This document shows, piece by piece, positions 23,265-34,800 of a stretch of DNA of 64,000 nt. Position 1 is the first letter of the stretch, and the number at the start of each line of letters is the position of its first letter. The notes under the pieces were generated by a model. It worked only from the letters and a program-made list of their open reading frames with translations, searched no databases and was not told where the DNA came from. The translations under genes and the position numbers were made by a program. Source of the DNA: Heliopora coerulea (lineage: Eukaryota; Cnidaria; Anthozoa; Scleralcyonacea; Helioporidae); NCBI GenBank assembly GCA_030142905.1, contig JASJOG010000006.1, forward strand, positions 4,142,501-4,206,500, in the 5' to 3' direction.

Positions 23265-23475
23265 CAGTTAAGTAAAGATGCAGACGAAACCATTTTTAAA
23301 AGATAAAGGAATAAAACTATCAAAATTTATGAACAAACTGGTGAACGTGGGCTTCCGATAAACAGAGGTTGAAAGCCGTGTGTGCGGTCAATTAAGACGT
23401 TTAAGAAAGATAGAATAGAAATGTTCTCTATCCCACCACAAAACTTATTTCAATGTTGTGAGTTAAGATCGTCTT
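23265..23475 (-). repeat. Unclassified repeat R2, second copy
   Basis: Reverse complement of 17730-17935, with CAGAGGTTGAAAGCCGTG as a clear shared segment. It is followed by R1 sequence. Confidence 0.65.
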
Positions 23476-23960
23476 GAAAGGGCTGAGCCAAACACATAGT
23501 ACGTGTTCGGCTGAGCGAAAAATGGCAAAACAGTCATCAATATATTGGTGAAATAGAAGAGATTCGAACTGTCTAACTGAATTCAGTTTATGTAAGAATC
23601 ATGACAGTTTTATTCCCTTATTTTTATATATGTCCGAGTTCCGTAAAACCTTAAGTCGACCCTCCAACAGAACGGAGAAATATCTTTTATAATTGAAATT
23701 TAATTTTTCCTAATGCATACTAGAATGGTGTTAATGGTCGTCTTTTGGCGCTATAGAATGCCCTTTGATGCACAGGGTAGCGTATCTACGCTAATGAATG
23801 TCACCTTCTATGCAAAAGTTTTAATTGAATGTGACAAAAGCATTGATGAATGTCGATTCATTGAAATGAATGCATTTTCGCGTTTATGAGTTTGAGGTTG
23901 GCGTTAATGATAGTTCTTTTGTGGTAATGAACAGCAAAAGGTGTATTTATTCCTTTACAA
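23476..23960 (-). repeat. Unclassified repeat R1, copy 4
   Basis: Reverse complement of R1, closest to copy 2 (shared CTAGAATGGTGTTAATGGTC and GGTTGGCGTTAATGATAG). No target duplication is evident. Confidence 0.7.
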
Positions 23961-24429
23961 GTTAATGGTCTTGTCTGTTAATGGATTCTTTATTCCCGGG
24001 ACCTCTTACTTTTCTTTACTTCAATCTTAACGCACAAGCGTTCCCTTAGGTCCTCTGTATGCATGTTCCGCCGCTTTTCCGGGAATGCTGATCCGCATCT
24101 AAAATGGAAAATAATTTGTTTTTAATAGCACTTCATCAACTGCGATATGAAATATCTTGCATGATCATGTTTAACACCTCATAACTGATTACATAATGAA
24201 TTTTAATGGCGTTCGCAATCCACCTGCGGGTCGATTGAGAACCATGTAAATGAGGTACAGCTCTGATGGTTGATGTCAATATCTGCATTGGAATTTCACT
24301 TGATTGTCACGAAACTATTCATTTAATTTAGTTTAAAAACCGTCTCAGAAGATATTCTGTCAGCTAGAACTTTCTACGGAACACTCCTTTCGACCTCTCC
24401 TTTCCAGGATTCCTGGATCCACCCCTGTT

Positions 24430-25150
24430 TACTTTTAACTCTGACGAAGGACTTTCGCGCGAAAAACCAAAGTTTTTTTTATCTCGCACGTTTCGACAGT
24501 TCATGACCCTTTTGGGATTTTTTACTACTTGTTTAACACTGCCGACGCCGCGCTCTTAACGTGTATCACTGTTCGGCTTACCATCAATTGTCCAATTTGT
24601 ACAATGTTTTCGGTTCCACTGACACTTACGTGACACAGTGAAGCTCAACATACCTAAAGTAAGAACACTGGGTATAGCAAATTCTCTGAAAATTGTACGT
24701 CTTTTTGTCTCGTACTTATTGTTACGAAAACTTGTAAATCAATAAATAGTTACGTCACGAGCCGATGTATGGATCACTTCTGAAATTGAGATTCCCGCCT
24801 GGATCCTCGCTCGCGACAATATTGAAGAAACGTTACAACAATAATTCGCTGGCAGCGTTCAGAAAGTTTCAGCGTGTCGAGCTGAAACTTGGTAAAGCCA
24901 AGTTGGATCTGTCCTACCTAAATAACTGTAAGAAAAAGTCAGTTGTACCTCGATTCCTTTGGTTCAAAGTTGCTAATCGTCGTCTAAGAAATTCAAGCGC
25001 TTACCGTCAGTGCCAAAACAAACTACTCCAAGAAGAAATATCATCAAAACACGCTAGAATTCGTATTCTCTCAGCATAATCAACCGTCGCTTAATTTATT
25101 CATACTCTGATGATGTTGCGAGACGCAACGAAACGTTAGTGCTGTTAATA
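24430..25150 (+). mobile_element. Truncated Penelope-like unit with hammerhead-like ends
   Basis: The ORF at 24765-25079 (104 codons) resembles the basic, coiled N-terminal region of Penelope-type proteins: KLGKAKLDLSYLNNC, VVPRFLWFKVANRRL, AYRQCQNKLLQEEI. It ends before any reverse transcriptase. Directly after it, at 25104-25140, is a compact hammerhead-like motif. A related but poorer motif (CTCTGACGAAGGAC) lies upstream at about 24438. The reverse transcriptase and GIY-YIG nuclease are missing, so the unit is nonautonomous. Confidence 0.5.
25104..25140 (+). ncRNA. Hammerhead-ribozyme-like motif
   Basis: The core CTGATGA (25107-25113) is followed by one extra T, then a GTTGC/GCAAC stem with a 5-base loop, then GAAA (25130-25133), CGTT and AGT. 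AGT can pair with ACT just before the core as a short stem I. The ACGT after GAA is self-complementary and could form stem III only between two molecules, as proposed for minimal hammerheads of Penelope elements. The extra T in the core is a departure from the canonical ribozyme. Confidence 0.45.
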
Positions 25151-25631
25151 AACTTATTTCTTTTACAAATCATGGCCTTTTTGCGTGTACTTTGCTGGGC
25201 ATTAATATTTGTTCTGAAATAAAGTTAATAGAAAGGGGAATATATAGTTTATATTTAAGTTGGTAACCGGCAGTAACCCCGCCAAAGAAGTAAGTAATCA
25301 TTCAAAAATACTATATCAAACAAAATAACTACATTAATGTAAATATATTTACTAAATTATAGATCGAATAAAAACTCTATTTGATTACTTTACGTGATAA
25401 CTGTCGTCGGAAGTAGCATAATTTGTCTGCATGGTCTTCGCGCTCCAATGACACCCTTATAGTAAATTTTTATCATATTTCAAATATTCTGTGTAATCTG
25501 GTCGCGACAGGGATGCGACCGTGTGGGCACGCCCAAAGCATTTTTGTCCTGGGTTCGATATTTAGTTTTCGTTCCTGTCACATTGACACTTAGACTGACA
25601 GAGAGTCACAGACTAGTAGGAGTAATTAAGT

Positions 25632-25801
25632 ATGCATACTAGTGGAAAGATGCTACGACTTCTGTTGTTTATTTGCAGCATTGTTCCATTTTCTTATACA
25701 AACAATGTAGATATTGAAGTTAGTCCAATAATAAAAACTGTGAGTCAGGGCTCATATTTTGGCTTTAGCATCACAGGAGTTGATGATTATCCCCTGCCTT
25801 G
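25632..25801 (+). CDS. Integrin alpha exon 1: signal peptide and first propeller strand
   Basis: The ATG at 25632 follows an in-frame TAA nine bases upstream. The hydrophobic MLRLLLFICSIVPFSYT is a signal peptide, with cleavage likely near residue 24. Mature sequence then reads VSQGSYFGFSITGVDDY, the usual integrin alpha start. The exon ends at G|GTAAGT, phase 2. Confidence 0.88.
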
Positions 25802-28800
25802 GTAAGTGACTATGTTTCATATAGCCATGGATGTTGTTATTTTGCGACTGTCGAACTTTCACAGCAATGCTTGAAGGCTGAATTTATCTTCCTTTTTTTG
25901 TTACTTATTTATCATTTCCAGTATTTAAGGGGTTTATTTTCTTTGTATAGGGTGGCTGTCGGCAGCCCCAAAGCTAACTCTTCCAAACTACCCCAAAATA
26001 ATACTGGAGCTCTTTACAAATGTCCGATGCAAATGGATAAAAACGATTGCATTGATATAAGCGAAAATATATTGGAAGGTATCGTGTTTATTTTTACTTA
26101 ATCAGCTGGCGTTGTATCCATATAACGAGATAAAATTACGTTACATAAACATTACATAGCATAATAAAGACAGATCGTTGTGGTAATTTGTTTCCTTGAT
26201 TAGTGCAAAACAATCCGCACCACGCTTTTTGTATTCCTGAAAACCGAAAGTACCGTTTATTATTAATTCAGGTTTATTTCCGTGTTATCCTTGACCATGC
26301 TTCTAAGAGGCCGAAAGGCGTAACAGCAACACATTTAAAGATTGACATTTTTAAGCTTTTTGACCAACAATCTGTCAGGGAGGCAAAGACGCCATTAAGT
26401 TTTAAAAAACTATGAATAATGGAAAACGGCATACGCCTTCATGACGAGGAATGAAAAAGCCTTGTGTCTATTTAGCAGTAACTGTTGTAATTAAGAATCA
26501 CTGACTGTTTTATAATCGGACTTGATTAGTATTCTTACAGCAATTATGTACAACAGTCATTGGCAGTCAAATTCCAACAATTATAAATAAACGGAAACTA
26601 GGCTTAACTTGAGTTCCAATGAAGAATCTTCTCCCCCCGTCACTTTTCTCAATTTAAAATATATCTCTCATAACAGCGTAAATATTTCCATCACATTTTG
26701 AGTTTGGTTCTGACAGTAAAATACCCGGTACTGAGGCTGGTAGCACTACACGTAAAATTCTCAATTCCAATAGCTCATGCAATCCAAACCAGGATTCAAT
26801 GTATCACAACTGTGATCAAGTGTTAACATGATAATTTTCAGAACTGTGATCAAGAAAACGTCACTGCAATCTCATTCCTGATATTTTTGCTCCATATGAA
26901 CTGGGTAATACATGCTTACTTCTTTTGATATGGATAAAAAACAAATTTTACTGCCTTTTCTAACATTACTGATCACAAGCCCAGAAGATTTATGATGTAC
27001 AGGGGGATGTAAATGCAATTGGTCAGCAAATGCCTATTATCGAGAGCTATGGGTACATGTATAAACCCACAAATTTGTGACAGGACACAGACATTGTTTA
27101 GCACAAACTTTTCAGTTTTCTGATATTTACTGCTTCAAAGTTTTTTGTCTGTCACTTTGTCAGTTTCCAGTTTGATGAGTTTTAGATCAAATTACATTAT
27201 ACCATTTTTTTTGTTGAATTACTTGTTTAGATGAAGTGACATCACTTTATAACTTTAGTCAGTATGAGCAGAAGTTACAGTAAGGTCATGAACTTGTCTA
27301 CATGCTCTCAACTCTATACCAATTTGTCATATCAGTATTTTCTTATCCTGCTAAGGCCTTTGCTGTATTTCTCACAGCTTTTTGGTATTATACAGTATAT
27401 GTACATGTACCATCTCATTTCATTTTATGTCATTTTAACCCATAGTGACATAAAGCTAAGCAGTAGTTATTCTTATCTCATGTTTGTACATCTCTACCAT
27501 AACATACGAGTTAAGCACTCACAGTGTTGTTTTAATTATCCCTTGTTAAACCAAATATTTTTTGGGGAATGTTCTAGATTTTATACTGTATACACTTTTA
27601 GTACTTTGATTTTATCCAAACTGTTTTGATTAGTGACAGGTAGATATTTCTATAAATGTCAGCTATACAGTACTGATCAGAAATAACCTACAGTCCAGAT
27701 CTTTTATGATTGGAATTTTAGAAATTTTGAAAAAAGTCATGAATTGGAATTTTCTGATGTGGCTGGTGCATTGTAATACATGTAGCTATGCTTCTTTGGT
27801 ATACTGGGTTAGTTGGGACATTTTTGAGTTCATATTGGTATTGGGAATTTGCCATATACCTTCATGGAATTATTGTATCTGCTATCAAATATGTCTGATT
27901 ATATGAACATTTTTTGTGCAATTATTCAGGCTATTAGGCATACTGAAGGAAGCCAGTGTAAATGCCACAGCCTTTAATGAATTGGCAAAGTGATTTGAAT
28001 TCAGTTTAAATTTGATGGGTGGAAAAAGGTTTTACTGATCATAATATCTCATACAAATGCAGGTTTATAATGCAAGATTTAGAAAATGAGATCAAAGATG
28101 AGAACAACCATCATTTTAGACAACAAAATATTTCTGTACATTTTTTTTAAATGAAGCATAACTTTTATGTAACATTAGATGTTAACTTAAGTTCTAAAAA
28201 TTCTGGTATCCTTATTATCAACATGGTTATATAATCTTGGTAATTGAGCTTTAAAATTTGTGAAAAATCAGAACCATTTTTCAATAATTAATTTGAACCC
28301 TGCAGTAACCCATGACTGCATAACTCAACTGCAGTATTACTGAATATACAACAGCAATTTCAGTGCAGTATGATTGTGGTCTCACCACAATTAACATGCA
28401 CAGCCAGCTTTAATAAACTTCAGTGAGTGATTGTATTTTTGTCTGACTTTTTCTGATGACTTTGTGCCAAAAATTTCTACAATGCAGCCCTCAAAATTTC
28501 TCTAAATCTTCGATGGCAAAAAATTGCCGTCGATATTTTAGAGTTTGGCAGCAACTCGACTTCAATTTTTTCCCTCGGGTTTATTGTAAGAGAAATTCTA
28601 AAATATGTCATAAGCAGCTGAATAATAAAAAAACAACTGAAAACTTTCTCATTTTAATATATAACTAGCCGTACTAAACATTGTTATCACTAACAAATAC
28701 GCAAGTAAAAAGAACAATGTCAATGAACAAACATCAGTCCATCTTAATTAACCCTCGTCTGTTTGAGATTCTGACTCAGAATCAGAATGAGAATCAGGAA

Positions 28801-31800
28801 GCAAATTTGGGTCAATCGTCTCAATAGTTGTGGATTCCTTTTCTCAGTATTCATCGTCAGTACTTTATGTAAGGCAATACGTAAGATCCATTTGTTAGTA
28901 AACAATGGTATTTAACGTCGCCATGAAAACACTTATTATCGTTGAGCAATGATGAGGAATAAAATTCAGGAAATCTGTAGATAATCATTTGTTCATAACA
29001 TAGCACTTAAGTTTCTTAGAAGAATTGATGAGATTCAGTAGGCAATAAGCACAAAAATCTTCAAAGGCAAAAATTTGCCATCGATAATTTCATTTTCGGT
29101 AGCATTATCAGTGGCAATTGCCTTTTGCCATCGAAAATTTCAAGGGCTGCAATGATGTTTGAAGCTAAGTAGTGTGAATGTGTTACAGATTGACAAATTT
29201 TTGTTGAATCTTGCATTACTGTAGAGATACAGTGTTATTTTATTAATAGCCAGTGTTAGGTGTTTGGCTCCATTTAAATCACAAGTTTTACATTATCTAA
29301 TTTGATTGTTGCTAAAAAAACTTGTCCTTATTTGGAGATTCTATGTGCATGGATAGTTTGTGATTAATCATACATCAATCCTTAATCATCACAGCATAAT
29401 TTTATAAAGACTTCTAAATGAAAGTTTAGATCATTGATGCAATCAAATCCTTGCATACTGTTTGATCTGCATATTTCTTCAGTATAAATAAAATTATTAA
29501 AAGTGTCATTCTCTGCCAAGGTTTCAGGAAGAAAGACAACCCATTCACTGTGTTTATGTCTCAAATTACAGTAGTTGGCAATAACATCCCCTTTCATTAA
29601 TGTGCTCTTACATGAAAGGACAGATTAATTCACATTGAACATAAACTGTTTCATGGGATTCATGTGCTGTAAATTTGTCATGTGACTCCAGAGAATACAC
29701 TTCATTCTTTTTTAATTTCATTTTGGTGTCAGTAGATATGAGGTTTTGATCATTTGATGGCTGTTTCTACTACACTAAGCATCACTTAGTGTACCCATAC
29801 AATGGAAGTGAGAAGGAAACAAACTTTTTGCTTATTTTGATGTTATTTTTTCTTCTTCAAGGATGTTTCAAGTCTCTTCTATCATTCTTTCTGATGTCCA
29901 CATTGAAATTACATGATTTTGAGCTTATACAGAAAATTTCCTCATTCCACTATAAAAACATTGCAAAGTAAACAATGCCAAAACTAGGAAAACTGTTACA
30001 TGTACAGTATGACCACCAATACTCAGTCTTTATATCTGATTGTTTAAAGGCATTGCAGCTTGGTTGAAGTCAACAACATTTTGTCCATATTGTGACTGCA
30101 AATTGTTTGCAGTGCAACTGCAATACAATCGCAACATGACTGCAATATGCCCATAGCAAGACTGTAGTTTAACCTTGGTTTTTGTTAGGTTATTTCTGTG
30201 CAGTAATGTATGTGCAAGATAGTTTTAAAAGATTATTTGAAGTTGTAATATAAAAATAAGAGCCCAGCTCAAAATTCTTACAGAAAGAGACATTGATTCA
30301 AATATATTTAACTGACATTTTGTTGCTAGATGTGCAACATCTTCAGAGTAGGAATGAATACTTAGAGTTTGCATATTAAATTATATTTACATGGTATAGG
30401 ATAACACAAAGCCAATGGGAAAAGAGGAAGGTGTGAGAACAGGAAACAGTGATAAGAAAAGAGATATGAATCAAAACAAGGCAAGGGGAACAGAGTGGAT
30501 AGTGTACCAGTAAAAGGAAGGTACACACTCACTATGGATCTGTACACACTTGGTCAAACTTCTATCTTCTTGTTTTCCTGATGTCGACCTTCACATTGTC
30601 TTTAAGCCAGGCAGGCATCTGTCAGAATTTTTTCAATTCAAGGACTTCATCCCCAAGTTAATGAGATAGCATGTAGTTTATAAATATAAGTGTCAGTGCT
30701 GCTGAGCACTGTATTTTGGCCAAACTTGCCTTGATTTACACATGTGAATCTCTGAACACTTGGGGATTTCACCTTTGAGTGGAAAGAAACTGACATGTTC
30801 TTCTCTCTCTGCCATCCAAACTCACACCAGAACATCTTGCCACCCTATTTCCTTTGATGACTTTTCCATTATGTCCTATTGTAATACTGCTTTGGAATTG
30901 TTAATTAAGGAAAGCCTTCTCATTTCTAAATTTAAGGCCAAACTCAATGAAACTATCCGCTCTGTTCCCCTTGTCTTGTTTTGATTTGTATCTCTTTTCT
31001 CATTGCTGTTTCCTGTTCTTACACCTTCCTCTTTTCTCACTGGCTTTGTGTTATCCTATACCATGTAAATATAATTACTTGAAGCAGATAGAGAATAATC
31101 TGAAGTAGATGACTCTGGGTGCTAGGTGACCTATTTCAGACACAAGCAGATAAGGGCTGTGGCAAGACAGGGAAAGAAAGAGTTACACACACTTTTACCA
31201 ATGATTTACAGTCTATGAAAGGCTCAAAGTAGCAAGCAATATCTCTGGTAGCTGGTGCCTTTTGACAACTCACTAAGTGTGCCCAATAATGGATCTTTAG
31301 ACTTTGTTGTCCTCTTGAACAAATAAATTTAAATTATCAAACAATGATAATAATAACAGTTTATCATCTTGTAAGTTTTAGCAGTTTTCTGATCCTGCTG
31401 GCTCTGTACACATCTAAATTTTTCATTGTCAGAACAGAACATTTCACTGATTTGGTTTTTTAGTTTCTGGCCTGTTACTAAATGATACTGAAATTTTATT
31501 CTTGATTTTTTTTAGATAATAAATTTTAACATTAGGTACTGTAGATCACAATGGCATTGATTGTAAATTGTAGGAAACTATTTTTGTAGTAGTTATTGTT
31601 TTGATGCAAAAATTCTGTGGACAACCACAATAATGTGTCATTTGGAAACAGTTGAATGCAACTGCTATTAATGTCTAACTTCAGTTAGAAAATACTGTGT
31701 TGTTTCTAAGCGACAGCAAAGAATTGACTTTGTATACTGTATGTTATGGGGCAAATTTCTTATTAATAATTATGGGTAGCCAAGCAGAAAATGCTAGCAC

Positions 31801-34800
31801 ACTTTTACATGCAAAGAGGAAACAGTTTACAGTTTAGAGGAATAGGAAGGATTTTCAAGTGGATCAGCCAAAGCGGGCTGAAAACCGTGCAATATGATTT
31901 CTTTTTATTTAAATTCTCTCCTAGAAGACTGGAAAGAGTGTTCTGGGAAGAGCAATGAGTCATTGAAATGATAAATTTAAGACTAGAATAAAAGGATACC
32001 TTGTTTCTATCAAAAATGTGAGTCTATAATGTGCTCAGTGGCATTTAAGACACTAACCATTGAGTTGTGTCTGTGCAATTATATTGCAGGAACATACTTA
32101 AAAGAATAGTAGTGTGAGAGTGTCTGGAGGACAAAACCACTATAGGTAACCGCTCCTATAGTACAGCTCCTTGGTTTCCGGCTAGGATACAGAAACTATA
32201 GTACATGTACCTTTTTTTTTTGTCATGGCTGGGTTTGACTTAAGAATTTAAAAGTGTATTGTGAAAACATTTTTCCATCTACTTTAGCACTAGAGAAAAC
32301 TGGGATGGCAACCTCCCCTGCCTCAACCATATTAGGATAAAGTTTGCTACAGTATAATTTCACTGAAAACGGCTTGTAAAAATCATGCATTTAAGAAATC
32401 GATGGATACTGCAATTCAGACTTTTAACTTACGAAATCTTGGGAGGAGCATACACCAGCGTATATGTCAGAAAACGTCTGTCACCCCTGGTGAAAGGACT
32501 ACAAACTAACAAACACAATTTTTTGACAAGAATTACAACAAATTGAAATATTACTCCAACGGATGTTTCAGGATTTTTAATTCATTGTCCTGAAAATCTA
32601 GTGTCCATGCAAATAAACTGACGCGTTGCTAGGTGGAAACTGTAATGTTCCTAAGGTGAAAATGTTCTATTTTTAATGAAGTGAGTGTGGTTGCGTCAGA
32701 AACGACACCGTTTCGTCATCGATGCATATCATTTATGCATTATTTACACGAAGATTAGATGGTTTGGAGAATATTTTTAGTAGAGATGGTGGCTCTTTTA
32801 CTCACTCTTCTCCTTGTTTCCTTAAAAAAGAAAAACTATTGCATCAGGATTTTGGGCAGGTAACGTGCTTTGCGCATTGCGATTTCGTAAGAGTGCATCG
32901 TAACTTGCGATTATTGCAAATAACGCGGTACGTTAATTAAACCCTGCATAGTACTAATATTTCCAGGTTACTTTAGCAACATTAGCGTAGCCGAGGGGGG
33001 CAGGGAGAAGTTGCTCCCCCACTTTTCGTTCTGACTAGGTCTGTCGGTACATTAAGGCTGTCTGTCGCAGATTCCGTGTGCGTTTGTATTATAAAATTGT
33101 TAAATAAGCTCCGGCGAAAGTTAAGTAAAGAAAGACGTTCAATGCAAAATGTTCGTAACGAATTCTGTTTTGTTTTGGGGTTTTTTTTAACTGACAAAAA
33201 TGATTGATTCAGTCAACCCTCAGGACAAAATGTTTGTGGTGGCGGTGATGGTCGAAAAAGAAGATATGTTGGTATATATCAAAGCTCACGTGATGTGCGC
33301 ACTTTTGCGTTAAATCATTTTCGAAATTTAATACCATTATACCAACCAGAGCAGGCAAAGTAGAAATAATTCATTCTTTTATCGAATTTCAAATTTTCCT
33401 GCCCTCGGTTTGGTTAACTTTGATTCTTCCTTAATATTTGTTGGTACATTGCTACCATCTTGTCGGTACATTTATCTAAAATTTCCCCTGCCCACCCTTT
33501 CAAATTCCTGGCTACGCGACTGTTTAGCAATGCTTAATTTGATAAAATCCTGAATCAAGTTTTATATGATTTTTAAGAGACACTGAATGAACTAATAAAG
33601 TACGATGCTTTGCCAAGATTTTTTGGTCTTACATTATGACATTTGGATATCTTTATAATTGAAATACCTCAAGATGTACATGTAGAAGAGATACAGTGTA
33701 GAGCAAGATATAAGTGGTGTGGCTATTAGCATTTTTCATCATGTTGGAGTCCAAAACAAACTTAATTAACCGTGCTGAAAAGTAAGGGTACACCGGATTT
33801 AGTATACAATCGGGCATTGAAAAATTTAGCAATCTGTTATCCGTCCGGATATTTTGTAGTATCTGGCCAGATTGCCTGATATTTGTTTGTTGCACTCTTT
33901 TGTACAAAGCTACACTGACTGAAGACAGACAAAGGGTACACAAGTGATTAGTGGTTAGTTTCTAATTCATTCTAATTAAACCAACATAACCAGGAGGTAT
34001 CAACTATCAATTGAAAATTGCAATGTGGATGCGTGAATGTGCTCTTGCGCCAATTACGACAAACATACAACATTAACTCTTTTCTAACTCAATTGTTTGG
34101 AGCCGGAAATGAGAATATGAAACTGTAACCCTGTAATGCCAAGGGCTCATCCCAGGGACGGGCAAAATCATCTAGCGTTAGCCAGAGTAAAATACTTTAG
34201 TGCACCCTTGACCCTTAATGGGTTAAGGAGATGGTGTTGAACCCTTTCATGCCCAGGGATTATCCCTGTGACCAGTAAAATCGTCTGGTATTAGCCAGAG
34301 TGATGAAATAGTAAAGTGTTCCCTTGCCCTTTAATGGATCAAAACATATTTTCCTCGTTACTTTGTTTAATGGTTTTACTTGCGTCTTCCGCTTGCTATT
34401 TGTATTTATTTTTATATTAACTGTCGATCTTGTCAGAGATCACACCGAGTCGTTTTGATCACAGATTTAGTACAAATGCTGTTTGGAATAAGCCAATATC
34501 TCCAAAATAGTCTCGAGGCAATTCAGCATATATTTCTTAGTAATAACCAGTAGATAGTCGTAACAGTGTAGCTCTAACAGTTACGCGTACGAGGAATAAA
34601 ATTGGGTAAAACTGGAAATGGTTTAATAATTTATATAATTTTAAATCAAATATCGTGGTGTCCGGCTGGATATTCCGGCCGAATTCCCTTACACTACCCG
34701 ACAAATCTGGTATCTGGCCGGATGATGAAAATCACTATCCGGTTCACTCCCACTGAAGAAGATGGTCAATACTTCATTTACCGTGATCCTTTGTTGGCAG

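Larger units (their letters stand above)
26760..32440. other. CpG-depleted block within integrin intron 2
   Basis: CG is again very rare across this AT-rich stretch, while the flanks (26.5-26.7 and from 32.45 kb) have ordinary CG. The insertion at 28485-29149 keeps CG-containing motifs and so looks younger. It holds a Penelope fragment (30.24-31.08 kb), the hAT-like insertion and one unexplained minus-strand frame (29382-29620). Confidence 0.5.
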
